A DNA stretch of 64,000 nucleotides from Metallyticus violacea (GCA_030762175.1 CM060831.1:77054001-77118000), one strand, 5' to 3'. Shown: positions 32,542-43,587, numbered from the stretch's first letter. Notes: a model not told the origin generated them from the sequence alone. Translations and numbers: made by a program.

Positions 32542-32837
32542 TTTTTTTTTTAATGTTTTTATTTAAAGACACTCTTTTAACATTTGAGGTCATCAGCGTC
32601 CCATTCAATTTAGGACGTGAAACGGCTGACAAATATTGCTTAGAGGCCTCTCCTTTCAGGCTTGAGGTTCTTTATCGTGCCGTAAATGTACGACACGGGA
32701 CCCACGGCTTTACTTCCCTTCTGAAGGAAACTTACGATTTTTACGCCCGAAAAAATCCATCGATTCTGGCCGGGTTTGAACCCACGATCTTGGGTTTAGA
32801 AGGCAAGTATGGTTACCACTACACCACCAGGACCGAC
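32542..32837 (-). mobile_element. SINE family 1 copy e, inside the R1 LINE
   Basis: Complete head and body in reverse orientation (A box TGGTGTAGTGG, B box GGTTTGAACCC). The TSD CTTTTGAGG is at 32533-32541 and 32838-32846. A T-run at 32541-32550 is the A tail. A small deletion removes the CCATACTTAGG segment. Confidence 0.92.
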
Positions 32838-32894
32838 CTTTTGAGGGTATCTGAGCAAAAGAGCCTTTGAGGCCTGGCAAAGTAACATTGTGAC

Positions 32895-33545
32895 TCTAGC
32901 CAAGAATGGCCCTAAAGGTCCTTCAGATCAACCTCCAATATAAGAAGGCGGCCTCTGCTGATTTCTGTAGTGAAGAAGGAATAGACATGGCTCTGATTTA
33001 AGAACCCTAGATCAACAGGGGCCGAATCACAGGACTAGGAGAATGTCAAGTTGATACATTGCAGCAAGGCAGATTGTCTCAGAAATTGTATTCTTGTTTG
33101 CAATTGAATTCAATGCCTTCCTCTTCTAGAATTTTGTTCTGGCGATGTCATCACGGTGAAAGTAGACTGCAACTTACAAGAGGGAAGAAAACTCTAATGC
33201 TGAGTTCTGTTTATTCCCCCTTGATAGCAGTAATCCACCTACCAGTGAACTAGAACAGTTGGTGGCACACTGCACTCGGAGAGGGGACCAGCTCATCTTT
33301 GGGTGTGATGCCAACTCTCATCATGAAATCTGGGGCATTAAGGATATCAACAAAAGGGGTGAGTGCCTTTTAGACTTTCTGCTCTCTAGTTATCCACATA
33401 TACTGAATGTCAGGAACAATCTTACCTTTGCTAATCGCATAGGGCAGGAGGTTAATACATCATTTTTTTTGCAAGAAATATATATCTACCCCGAATTTAT
33501 TGAATGGAGGGTCCTAGATAAACCATCACTATATATCATTTAACT
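32895..33545 (+). pseudogene. R1-type LINE endonuclease (APE-type) domain, broken
   Basis: Begins VLQINLQYKKAA and ALI-EP-INRGRI, typical of the start of the apurinic-type endonuclease. Then come SSVYSPL, LEQLVAHCTRRGDQLIFGCD, ANSHHEIWGIKDINKRGECL and NVRNNLTFANRIGQEV, ending in EWRVLDKPSL. The GCDANSHHxxWG block holds the conserved Asp and Asn of the active site. Frame changes occur at about 33060-33250 and there are stops after EP and PLIAVIHLPVN. Confidence 0.85.
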
Positions 33546-34114
33546 GTAATGTAGTAAAAATGCCTATCTTCATAGGAATCCCAGGAGAACCTGGTGGGAG
33601 CCTATATGTACGATCTCTAATGTAGGATTGGGCAGATCCACAAGTTCGCCTACTTTGTCGCTTGATGGTTATCACCTTGCCTCATCCAATCACAGACAAA
33701 ATCAAAAGTGCCATGATGGACTAAAACCTTAAGTGAGACAGGGTGCGACATCTCTTTAACAAGGCAAAAAGAACTGGTGACTTGGGGGGCATATCATACA
33801 GCCCTCACGGATTATAATAAAGATATACGTAAGGCCAAAAAGTCTTCTTGGCAAGCCTTCTGTTAGGAAATATCCAGCCTCTCAGAGGCAGCCAGATTGC
33901 ATAGAGCCTTGGTCCTCTGTCCTATAAACCCCATAGGACAATGTGTAAGCTTTACGCGCTTGGGTGAAGAAACACTCAAAGTTCTCTTACAGGTGTACTT
34001 TTCCAGTTGAATAATATGATGATAAGACCTATGAATCCACAGACCACTGCTAAAACTCTAGACCAAGAGCATTGCAGAAGTATTGGTAATTTGCATGTTC
34101 AGTTGTAACAAATT

Positions 34115-34765
34115 TGACCCATTTAATTGGCCAGGTGCAGATATTATCTTTCCTGCTCTCTTGCAGAAAGGACTGGGCTAGCTTTATATTCTTCTCTATA
34201 ACCTCTTTTGGCCATTATATCCTTCAGCTATATTCCTCAAGTCTGGAGAACTCTGGAGAAGTATTTCTTTCTAAGTGCAATCGTAATAATTACATCAAAG
34301 CTAAGGCTTGTCGACCAATTAGTCTTGCATCGTTCCTGCTAAAGACTTTGAAAAGACTGATAGAAAATATTGAAGGGGGTCGGGGGGTTGTCAGACATTT
34401 CCCTCCATTGAAATCAACATGCCTACCAGTCATCCAAGTCTTACATAATGGGGTTACACTGCCTTGCTAGCAGACTGGAGGACTCCCTAGGAAAGAAATA
34501 GTCCTAGGGGGCCTTCCTAGACATAGAGATTTTGATAACACCTCTTATGAGTCTATTGTTTTGGCTGCTCAGAAATATGGAGTCAATAACACCCTCAGTA
34601 GATGAATAAACTCCATGCCCAGGAGCAGAAATATTATTGCTAGTCTTCTTAGGGAAATGAAAGGAATCATCGCCATGAGAGGCTACACCTACAATACACA
34701 ATAATCATTAGTATATGATGCAATAGAGCGATGCCAGATATCTTATGGTGCTATTATGTGGTGAC
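34115..34765 (+). pseudogene. R1-type LINE reverse transcriptase, palm box deleted
   Basis: Blocks KACRPISLASFLLKTLKRLI (34290-34350), NQHAYQSSKS, SRLEDSLGKKIVLGGLPRHR followed by DFDNTSYESI, and SRNIIASLLREMKG correspond to RT domains 1-3. The text then jumps to the ISYGAIMW segment that normally lies well past the active site. The A/GYADD catalytic box and its surroundings are therefore missing, so this copy lost RT function by deletion in addition to frameshifts. Confidence 0.82.
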
Positions 34766-34789
34766 AGACCACTTTAAAAACTACTATAG

Positions 34790-35280
34790 CATGTAAGTTT
34801 ACCAACCTACAGAGACTAACATGTCTATATGTTACAGGAGCCTTCAGAAATACTCCAACCATTATATTGGAGACTCGGTTCAGTCTTTCTCCCATGGATA
34901 TCTATTTACAAGTGGAGGCTAGGCTTATGGCATATCTCTTGGTGCACACAGTGAACTGGAGAAGTAGTTTTGCAGCAACTGGACATACCTCCATTCTAAA
35001 TTTCCTGGATATTCCAGAACTGAGAAAGAGGTCTGACCTAATGAATATTCAATATTGTAATTTACCTCCATTCAGGATTATTCGGATCTTGAGAAGACTG
35101 GATGGAAGGAACCATGCACATTAAAAAATGAAAACATGAATTTTTATGGATATCAATGGATTTGTAAAGGGATACAATTGGGCGCATGCATATATGATCT
35201 ATCTCCAAGTACCAACTTTTGTGAAGCCTTGGCAAATTGCACAGTATTTCAGGCAGAAGTATTTGCTATTCTGAGCTGTT
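34790..35280 (+). pseudogene. R1-type LINE C-terminal region and RNase H, first part
   Basis: KFTNLQRLTCLYVTGAFRNT followed by PT and LSPMDIYLQVEARLMAYLL match the post-RT region of R1-type ORF2 (QRLxCLxITGAMRTTPTxAL, PPLxLxIExEARxxAYRL). The following ALANCTVFQAEVFAILSC is the RNase H motif carrying the catalytic Glu (xVFQAEVxAI). The domain is interrupted by SINE copy f. Confidence 0.82.
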
Positions 35281-35549
35281 TGATTTAATTATTTACGGAC
35301 GCTCTTAACCTCTCAGGTCATCAGCGTCTCATTCAATTCAGGGCATGAAATGGCCGACAAATTTTGCTCAGAGGCCTCTCTTTCAGGCTTGAGGTTCTTT
35401 TTCGTGCCGTAAGTGTACGACACGGGACCCACGGCTTTACTTCCCTTCTGAAGGAAGCCATACTTAGGATTTCGATCCTGGCCGGGTTCGAACCCGCGAT
35501 TTTGGGTTTCGAAGGCAAGTATGGTTACCACTACACCACCATGACCGAC
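35280..35549 (-). mobile_element. SINE family 1 copy f, inside the LINE RNase H domain
   Basis: Reverse orientation, head and body present (B box GGTTCGAACCC; A box TGGTGTAGTGG). A deletion removes the TTTTTTCGGGCGTAAAAA stretch. The 12-bp TSD (ATTYTGAGCTGT, one mismatch) is at 35268-35279 and 35550-35561. The tail is very short. The plus-strand RNase H text continues on its other side. Confidence 0.9.
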
Positions 35550-35561
35550 ATTTTGAGCTGT

Positions 35562-35835
35562 GCTTACAGAGTACTTGAGAGGGGTTAGCATCAAAAACGA
35601 ATTCAAAACTGGTGAAAATTGGTATGGGAGTAGTCAAAATGCCTGGTCTGCTCTGGCATCTTACAACAGGTTTAAACAGAGATGGGTGCTGGGGCATCAG
35701 GGTATTTATGGAAATGAAAAAGCAATCAGTTGGCAATACACCCTTTATTGGTTCTGAACCCACAGTTGGAATCAGTATACATACTGCCAAGACCATATAT
35801 AAAATGTGGGTTGGGGTCATTATTCTAAATACTTT
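35562..35835 (+). pseudogene. R1-type LINE RNase H, second part
   Basis: After the SINE the frame resumes as CAYRVLERG, SSQNAWSALASYNRFKQRWV and LGHQGIYGNEKA, then, in a shifted frame, NTPFIGSEPTVGISIHTAKT. GHQGIxGNEKAD is the last RNase H catalytic block in these elements. A frameshift and an altered Asp after GNEKA are visible. Confidence 0.82.
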
Positions 35836-36130
35836 CTTTTGCAGTTTTATAGTCATATCACTATTATTTTCCCACATTACTACCCCATAATTTAATACTG
35901 TATGAAAATTTGAAAAATACAAGATCCTTAACATGCGTAATCTTACAGAATGTTTTAAAACAGAAATTTGATAACAAACTTTGCTCAATCTTTTTGGGTG
36001 TGTGTACTCCAAGTTAAATTGGCATTTTCTGTGCCCTTATTCCTTATGATCCAGTTGTCAATATTGAAGCATTCACCTTGGTGCTATTTTCTTTCAAACA
36101 CCACATAGACTGTTATAATCAAGCCACATA
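35836..36130 (-). pseudogene. Non-LTR (Jockey-like) RT C-terminal fragment
   Basis: Minus-strand reading gives LKHSVRLRMLRILYFSNFHT followed by VLNYGVVMWENNSD and KLQKKVFRIMT. This matches the LxxLKMVYFAxFHSxxxYGIxFWGNS and QKKAIRIM segments that follow the RT palm in Jockey-type ORF2. It lies back to back with the R1-type copy and with another LINE piece of opposite orientation. Confidence 0.78.
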
Positions 36131-36139
36131 GAAAACTCT

Positions 36140-36430
36140 TATGGCAATATTCACTTTATAAATAGTTTTGAACTTTTACTCAAATCAGAAGAAAAGCTTT
36201 TACTTTGTTCTTATTGAATCTGCCATTTTATATGCTTCTGAAAGTTGGGATTTTGCAGCCAAAATATGTCTCCTGAAAGTACAAAGTCAAAACAGAGCAG
36301 CAAGGATGATAACAAATGCATTTTGTGGTCTTTGCATGATGCAGCTTCATGAGTATATTCAAAACATCAATTGCTGCATAGCACATCTGTATGGCAATTA
36401 TATAATGCAGTGCCCTGGCCCCCTCTTTAC
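36140..36430 (+). pseudogene. Non-LTR RT C-terminal fragment, opposite strand
   Basis: Plus-strand reading gives IESAILYASESWDFAAKICL followed by LKVQSQNRAARMITNAFCGL and MQLHEYI, matching the xRPxLTYASPVWGxAAKTHL-KLQxxQNKxLRMITNAP-xxxN-xLHxxL segment of Jockey-type LINEs. Although it resembles the fragment at 35836-36130 in domain, it reads on the other strand and is a separate insertion or a rearranged piece. Confidence 0.75.
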
Positions 36431-37141
36431 CACTTTTGGAAATTACAATGTCATTGGACCCCACAAAAGACTAAAAGCAGTTCTAACCAAGTAAGATTAA
36501 ACAATAAACATATTATAATTTTACAACTAGCTGATATGTATTACCTGATTGTCTCAGTCTGTATTTATTGCAGAAATCTTACCCCAGGTAAATACCTCAG
36601 GGTATCGTACTGAAAATTAAATTGCAAAGCATCTGGTTTGGTTAAATAATATCTAATTATTGCTGAAGGATCTTGAAATTCAATCATAAAGAAAAAATGC
36701 AATACCTTAAAATCTTCATGCATTCATTAAGTATTTGTTTCCTAGTGTTACAAAAGTGTAATCTGCCTATCTGTTACTATTTATATCTCAGATAAATTCA
36801 TCTGTAGCAATATGAAGTGTGAAAATTAATAGCATTCAGGATATTTACCATTATGTATAAAAGAAAGTATATAACACCTCAAACAAATATATGAGACATC
36901 ATAAAAGACAAATGTAGTGTATAGGTACTCTACCAGGGTGCCATAAGCATTTTATTCTCATTAAAAATAATCTAGTCACTGTTGGGGACAAAAGTGAGAG
37001 GAAGAAAAAAATCAAGGAAATATTTAAAGAACAGAGAGGAGTGCTGTGTTATGTTGGGTACTTAAATGTGTGCAGGAGGGGAAAATAAAAAAACTAAAAA
37101 ATCTCTGTTGTAGCATTTCAAAATTGAGATTAGCTACATAC

Positions 37142-37295
37142 CGTTTCTAGTCTCCTGGCTCGTTCTTCTATAACTTTCTCAAGTGCAGACTTATTATCTT
37201 GCTTCTGTTGCTCCAACTCTTTCTTCACCTGGTGCTCCTTATGTTTCTCCAAAGCCCTCTGCAGCTCTGATTTTTGATTCAGTACATTCTTCCCG
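37142..37295 (-). CDS. Fam107: FAM107-family gene, middle coding exon
   Basis: A 154-nt exon coding 51 full codons, with its first base completing an Ile codon from exon 1. The protein is highly charged and helical: KSELQRALEKHKEHQVKKEL, EQQKQDNKSALEKVIEERAR. The P/SELQxxxEKxKxxQV-KxK block and the following coiled coil are the core of the FAM107/DUF1151 domain. Acceptor TTTGTCTTAG at 37296-37305; donor GTATGT from 37141. Codon use is normal, with no stop or frameshift, unlike the surrounding transposon debris. Confidence 0.92.
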
Positions 37296-37619
37296 CTAAG
37301 ACAAAAATTGCTTAATGACAGTCAAGTAAAGATTGTAAAATAGCCAACCTAAGATATATCAACAGATTATGTAAAATGTATTTTCATTAAATGTTCTAAA
37401 AGATACAGACCTGAGATCTTTGTCAGTTTAGATGAAATGTTTTAATGCATATTCTTGATCACAATGACTATGCTTAATGCTAATACATATAACTTTTTAC
37501 GTATTATTACATTAGTGTTACAGCATCATACACTACTGAATTTCCTTACTTAACAATTACATATTATAAATTAAGTCTAGACACTTGGGTGGTGTTAATA
37601 GAATAGTGTTAAATTCTCC

Positions 37620-38033
37620 CTACACCTTCTCCATTTTATCTATCTTCTCGTTTTCAAAATCTGTCTTCCTCTCATAACCTTGACATCTGTTTTGAATCCT
37701 GGTACGTATTACCATTGCACCAAACATCACTTTATTCATCATTTCATTATAACCCCAACCCATCTCTGGAATGCCTTGCCATGGGATGTCAGAGACTCCC
37801 AAACTTTAGGAGCATTCATAAGGAATTGTTTAATATTGATAAAAATAATCAATTATCCTGGATTTAGATTCCTTTTGTTACAACTCATACATTTACTTAC
37901 TTTATTCTGCTGTAGAATTATTCAGTCCATTATTGTTATTAGTATCATAAATTTTCTTATTTCCTTCATAGTATTGTTAGGCTTTTTAATTTTACATTTT
38001 GCTCATTTCCACTTTCTGGATTTACATAAAATT

Positions 38034-38079
<46 letters not shown>

Positions 38080-38329
38080 TGTCATTGCTAGTGCTATTTC
38101 ATATTATTGTTCTTTTTAATTTCTTATTTTTTCTTCTTCTTAAGTTAATATGTTTCATTATCCATATTTATGCATTAGCATAAATTTATTTATTAGAGTC
38201 ATATTTTACATTGGTTTATATACAGTGCAAATATTGTCAATGTTGTGATTGTAATTTTGTAGCTTAATATAATTTATTGTTAGACTGGCAGGCAAAAGAG
38301 ATGGCCTAATGGCCTTAGCTCTACCAGAA

Positions 38330-38380
<51 letters not shown>

Positions 38381-38381
38381 A
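37620..38381 (+). mobile_element. LINE 3' end with (AAAT)n tail
   Basis: At 37700-37810 the plus strand reads HCTKHHFIHHFIITPTHLWN followed by ALPWDVRDSQTLGAFIRN, the C-terminal HSFxxxTxxLWNxLPxxVRxSxSLxxFK motif of several insect LINE clades. A ~500-bp AT-rich 3' part follows, ending GAGATGGCCTAATGGCCTTA and then the (AAAT)n tail at 38329-38381. An (AT)n run is embedded at 38037-38074. 5'-truncated; the clade is not certain. Confidence 0.75.
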
Positions 38382-40055
38382 ATGCTATTCTTTGAAATAT
38401 TATAAGGTTTATCCTTTGTTTATTTGGGACTATATTAGGGTGAATGTATGTGGTCCCCCCCCCCATGAAGGCAGAATAACTACCAGAGCCCAGAAGCTCA
38501 GGCATTTATTTTGGGTAAAATAGGCAAGCCAAAAGGCATAAAATAACTGAAAATAGGAGGTAATATAATTAAAACAGGCATTCATTAAAAGTGAAAACAT
38601 AAGAGTTATGAAAACAGGTATTCAAAATACTTAATAATTTATTTATCACATAATTAAAGTACTTAACTTTTCTTGGTTAGAAGCAACTAGATGATGTTTT
38701 TTTTTCAATGTACCAACAGTCTTAGTCAGTTGCTTTCAGAGAAAACAGTTTTCATCATGGAAAAAGAATGCTCTACTTTTACAAGTGATTGGAGCATATT
38801 TAAAACAAGCTATTTTGGAAGGACTCATACCAGTTACAACAGAACATTCACCTTTTAGGACATCATGGAAATGTTGATCAAGACAAAGTAAATTAGTTTT
38901 GAATAGTCCTGGTAAATGAGCAAAAGATTTGCACTGGTTTCTGATAAGAGTTCATTTTTTGTTTATGCATTTATAGAAGAATTGGATTAGTATCTCTTAC
39001 TTCCATATTGAACACATTGTAGGGACAGTTTATTACACAGCTGTACTACTACTCTCATCTTTCTCCCTTGCAATCGTCTATTGTATTTATGCAGCTGGGA
39101 AATGAACCACCATAAGTTTTCTTGAATAGTCTCGTGCAGATCGATGCAACAGGACTAAACTACAATACTCTGTTTCCTGGTATTCCTATGCCCAAGGTAA
39201 CAGTGCATTCTTTCACTAATGAAGGTTCTGTTATATAAAGACCTTAAGTGGATGAGTTGAGAAAGTCTTTGACTACTTGAAAAGAAACAAATGTATAACA
39301 AGATTCTCAATATTTTTGCGAGATGAACATGCCATTTAATTTTTATAATTTTCAATTCAATATATTCATATTATTTATGTGCTTTTTAAAATGCATAAAT
39401 AATTGCAGAAAAAATCCATAATGATACAAAACAGGCAAAAAAAAAAAAAAAAAAGCAGAGAGGTTTTAATCCTTAAAATATGCAAAAAAAAAGGGGGGGG
39501 GGGGCAAAACTAGCCCTACCAACCGCAATATATTCATTTCTATCCGACTCTTAAATATTCGCCCAGATAGAAAAGACATTTTGCCTAACTTTTGGGGTCT
39601 GATAATTATCATTCAAAAGCTGAAATTAAGCTAATACAACCTTGACTGATGTCTTGTTATTAATGGCAAACTTTATGTACATTTTTTTAAATTATCTTTT
39701 TAGCTTCTGGTTAATCTTAATAGGTGTACAGTAATGATTTCGATAAATCAATGCCGAGCAAGCAATTGTGCTCTGGCAGACGTCTCAGTGGTTGCCGACG
39801 ATAAAATATTATCGATTGCTCGCTGCAGTTCCCACAAAAGCTCATTTTCACTTTCACACAGGTGTGTAACTTTCTCATGTGCATTTACTTTTTTACATTT
39901 ACCGTTCCATATGTAATGAAAGTGTAATTAGGTGACTAAGTTATTCTCTTTGTTTTTCTTGGCTTCGTTCTAATGTTATCTATTTATAACTCGGATTCAG
40001 TAGAACACGTGGCTTCTTGTGATATGACGTTGATATTTAAAGCAATCTTGGCATA

Positions 40056-40304
40056 ATGATGTATTGTTGTGGACAAAGCGAGACGATTCGACTCAAGTTA
40101 TGTTCTTTTTCCTATAAAATGCCGCAGTTAGTCGATAGTGGTGTGTGGAAACAAATGCCACTTCGAACCCTTGCTGTACAAACATCTCCACAATCTCGAT
40201 GGAAGGCGAGAGAAGAGTGGCTGATTGGAGCCTCTAGTGAGCAACTGCGGCGTTTTACAGAAAAACTAACATCAGCATTGAATAAGTCGGCAAGCAAGAT
40301 TTAG
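40056..40304 (+). CDS. Possible small protein, antisense within FAM107 intron 1
   Basis: An 82-codon frame, or 62 codons from the internal ATG at 40119, which has an insect-like AAAATG context. The protein includes SGVWKQMPLRTLAVQTSPQS followed by RWKAREEWLIGASSEQLRRF and ends NKSASKI. Composition and codon use are clearly more protein-like than neighbouring random frames. An AATAAAAATAAAA poly(A)-signal-like stretch follows at about 40379. I do not recognise the family. It could be a small gene, an exon (GCAG at 40123-40126 could act as an acceptor), or a retrocopy fragment. Confidence 0.35.
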   Translation: MMYCCGQSETIRLKLCSFSYKMPQLVDSGVWKQMPLRTLAVQTSPQSRWKAREEWLIGASSEQLRRFTEKLTSALNKSASKI

Positions 40305-40979
40305 AAAAGTATATAGTAAAATTGTTTAATGGTTTACAGACTCTTTGAATAAGTTTCCACAGACTGGAAGTTTTAAGCAATAAAAATAAAAAGTGAATAT
40401 TAAGAGATTCATATATTTTCGCACCTAAGAGAATATCCGTCACGAGATATCTCTCTGCTGCGGTCTATGCTTAACTTTATCAGCATGGAAATCGAGGTTC
40501 GACAAGCAACATCCATATCTATATATTACGGACACCGTTGACGTTTGGTGAATGAAAGGCCTTCATCGCTGACTGCCTGGTGACCATGAGTAGGATTTAT
40601 ATATACAGACAGACGTAGCATTGTTTTTTCATTAGTTACACTTAACATTGCGTCATATTTATAAGGACTTTTTTAATTATTTAAAAAAAATACATATTTC
40701 TGGATATAGTACGTATTTTTACATATTTGAAAAAACTGGCATGACTTTACATAATTCAACACTTTATTTGAAACGTGGGGGCTATAAATGAAGTACTGGA
40801 GAAGTCTATGTGCTTGCTCGGCATAGGAAGGGTTTGGATCCTAGTAGTTCGGACCATTGTCGAGTTGTGCAGTGCCGAAAGTAGTCGGTAAAACAAGTAC
40901 GTGTTTGAATTAGCCCCTATAGTGCTAGGTGCTCTAAAGAAAGTTTACGAAAGAGGAACTGGGTATCTTGGATAAAATG

Positions 40980-41250
40980 CAGGTGATGTGCAGGTAACTG
41001 TACCAGACTGGGAGGGATCTCCAGCACCACCTGCAACGGTTATGCCTCCGCATTTCCTTGCAACGCTCGTTGCCAAGTGGCAGGTATAATGGGCTAATTG
41101 ATGGACAGCGGCATTCGGAGGTCTTTGAACATCCACCACACTCGCCGGACATGGCCTCTTTTCTTAGTTGAAGGATCTCCTCCATAGCACAGGTTTGCAA
41201 ATATTCCCTCGCACGGACAAAGCAAGAGATTATATCGAACACGTGACTGT
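40980..41250 (+). pseudogene. Faint mariner-like transposase trace
   Basis: Plus-strand FEHPPHSPDMAS at about 41128-41163 resembles the HPPYSPDLAPSDF motif that carries the third catalytic residue of mariner transposases, followed by an LQIFPRT-like stretch. GC is higher than in the flanks. Too degraded for a firm call. Confidence 0.4.
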
Positions 41251-43367
41251 TACTGTAAGCTCAGTAACTATGTTGTCGCTACTTTATTTACAGTCCACGT
41301 AGTCCATATTTTATGATTTCAAATTTGTCACATAAGAATTTAAAATTTATCTTACAAACATTTCAAAGCTGAATTCAGGATTTTCCTAAAATGTGGAAAA
41401 CAGTCATAACTAGATCGTGAGTGTAGTTAAAGGCAGGCCATATTTTACAACTGGGTACACTGAGCAAATGCCAAGAGTAGGTATTTTTAAGGTTGGATTT
41501 TGAAATAATTGATAAAAATGTCATAAGCTCATTCTTCTAGAGGCGATTGTAAAAATTACAATTTTCTTTGCAAGATCTTTTTGCCTAGTGAATTATTTAA
41601 TTTTCCTTTCTCCTTGTATGTGTAACGCGCCAAACTTTTAGAAAGCAGATAGAGTGTTGGAATGACGAAATTTATAGAATAAAGGTGCGTGGTTTTTTGG
41701 AATTTCTTGGAATAACTGACTTACTGAAGAAGGAGAAAAGCATAAGAGAGCTGACAAATTTCTTTAAAATGCTATATCTTCTTCTACGATGGCACTTAGT
41801 GGTTCGTTCACGTTTCATTGATTGTCACATTTAGCCTTCGAAATTTGCTTAGACTCTGTTTAAACAGCTCCAAATTCGGCGTGAAGTTATAACTAGTTTC
41901 TTTTCTGGTCAATCCTTACCAAACGCGGCAGCCATCTCTCTGATAGTTTTTTCATCAGCAAAATATTACACATCCGATCACCCCCAGCTTCAGCAATCTC
42001 CAGCGCTTTCAGTCCGCGGTCGCTCGACGCCATATCGTGGAGTTTTTTCATAAATTTCAAGAGTAGTTACCTCGACAGGACTTTCGCATTGCTTATGCAA
42101 GTTTAGCCACCAAACTGTTTATATATCATTTAAGCGAAGGTACGTAATATTTGTCCAGTTTCTCCAAGCGTTATCCCTTTCAAAATATAATGTTGTATTA
42201 ATACACGAAATTAGAGTTTCTCCATTTTGATCTCTTAAGCTACCGCCCTTTGAGTTTGCACGAGCTTATCGAAAAACCCTCGTATTACCCGATATAACAA
42301 AGATATCATTCAAGGTGCGTTGAAATTAGCACAGTGGTATTCGGAAGACATTGACAGTGATTTTAGGAACAAGTGATTTCATTTTAAGAGCAGAAAGTCG
42401 AGCTGAAGATATCGTGCTAAGGATTTTCCTTATTTTACCAGTACAAATGCTAACAGCTCAGTTTTTGGGGACAGAGTTGTACTCTGAGAAGTTAACACAA
42501 AACAAACGTATCTACACATTTGCTCAGACCAAATCAAGGAGAATATCTTGAATGTAAATTATTTTACCAGTACTTCTTTATGTAAGTTTTCTTTACTTTT
42601 CGTTAAGGTATGCCTAACTAAAATGTAAATTAATTGGCTAATTTCTGTATTATAATAAGCAGAACTTTCGTGGATCGACAATATTATTATTATTCCACGT
42701 TTTTGCTAGATACAGAAAGGAATGACCTTGCTCAGGTGCCAGTGACCTAAATTCAGGGTGTGGTCAGTACGAATAGAATACTACTAATCACCGAGTATTT
42801 CGGACTCTGACAGCGCTGTTTCATTGTTGGTGATAAAATAATAAAGCAAACTTCTTGTTCATCACTTAAACGCAACACCCCAACGACCAAAGGAGTAGAA
42901 GTTATGAAAGTGAAGCTGAACACACCCATTCGTGGTTTTAGTGAACATGGCAATTTTAAGAAACAATAGGCGCAGTTTCACATTCGACAATTTAAAACAA
43001 TGTTTTGTAACTACTGCTTCGTAAATACGAAATTGTCCTAGAAAGATTAAGGTGAATCAACTTATAGTATTAAAAAAGTTTAAATCATTTTTCTGTTGTT
43101 GAACAGTAAGAACTTTAACTGTACTTTTTATAACAACATGAACCTTTGATAGAATACTTGCACCATTTTATACAACTTTCGTACATGTGTACTTATTTAA
43201 CCATTTTCATACATATTAATTACACGCCCGCCGGGACCACAAATACCGTACTGCGTTGGGATATATGTAATTTTGTTAATAACCATACACCATGGATCTG
43301 ACACGTAATTAAACGCATAAAAATCAGTTAATTTTATAAAAACAAACCTATTGCTTGCTTAACTTAC

Positions 43368-43587
43368 ATTCTTTGGTTGAACATCAGCTCTCTGTGCAGA
43401 TTTTTGTGGTCTACAGATTCAAGGCACGGGTTTACTGGTTTTCTAGGCAATATGAGACCCTCGGGGCTGTGCGGAGGCAGGGGAGGAGCCATGGGTACTC
43501 CATTGTTTCTTTGATTTCGTTTCTCCAGTTCTCCTCCAGTTGTGCAGATTTCTGGTTCAGGAATCATTCTGCTCGGAAAAAATGCAC
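43368..43587 (-). CDS. Fam107: FAM107-family gene, first recognised coding exon
   Basis: A 220-nt exon with acceptor TTTCTAG (43588-43594) and donor AAT|GTAAGT (43367). From Met at 43567-43565 it reads MIPEPEICTTGGELEKRNQR, then PMAPPLPPHSPEGLILPRKP, VNPCLESVDHKNLHRELMFN and QR. The LIxPxKxxNPxxxSxxHxxL and HRELxxNQ pattern is the N-terminal signature of FAM107 proteins. Starting here the protein has 149 residues, within the usual family length (about 130-145). The frame is also open back to the acceptor, so an upstream exon could add residues or be 5' UTR. The exon ends in phase 2. Confidence 0.9.

Larger units (their letters stand above)
32085..35835 (+). mobile_element. R1-type non-LTR retrotransposon, decayed, with two nested SINEs
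   Basis: Antisense to FAM107 within intron 2. Plus-strand blocks follow the ORF2 order of R1-clade insect LINEs: endonuclease, RT with an internal deletion, then RNase H. The 5' part (32085-32530) may be a remnant of ORF1 or a 5' UTR and is uncertain. SINE copies e and f interrupt it. Many stops and frameshifts; no tail was recognised. The 3' limit is the last RNase H-proximal block (PFIGSEPTVGISIHTAKTIY) near 35815. Confidence 0.88.
30386..37141 (-). other. FAM107 intron 2 (6.8 kb)
   Basis: Donor GTATGT at 37141-37136 and acceptor TTTTAG ending at 30386. It contains a SINE of family 2, microsatellites, an R1-type LINE on the opposite strand, two nested family 1 SINEs, and two further LINE fragments. 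Stretches 30953-32084 and 36431-37141 show no named feature apart from an (AT)n run at 31917-31939. Confidence 0.8.
37296..43367 (-). other. FAM107 intron 1 (6.1 kb)
   Basis: Donor GTAAGT from 43367 down, acceptor at 37296. It holds a LINE 3' end (37620-38381), a possible small antisense ORF (40056-40304) and a faint mariner trace (40980-41250). Stretches 38390-40050 and 41260-43360 show no other supported feature apart from poly-A and a ~10-base poly-G run near 39440-39505. Confidence 0.8.

Noticed and set aside
41900..42040. Alternative first exon of FAM107
   Set aside because: The phase-0 donor cannot join exon 2 in frame; kept only as a low-interest finding.
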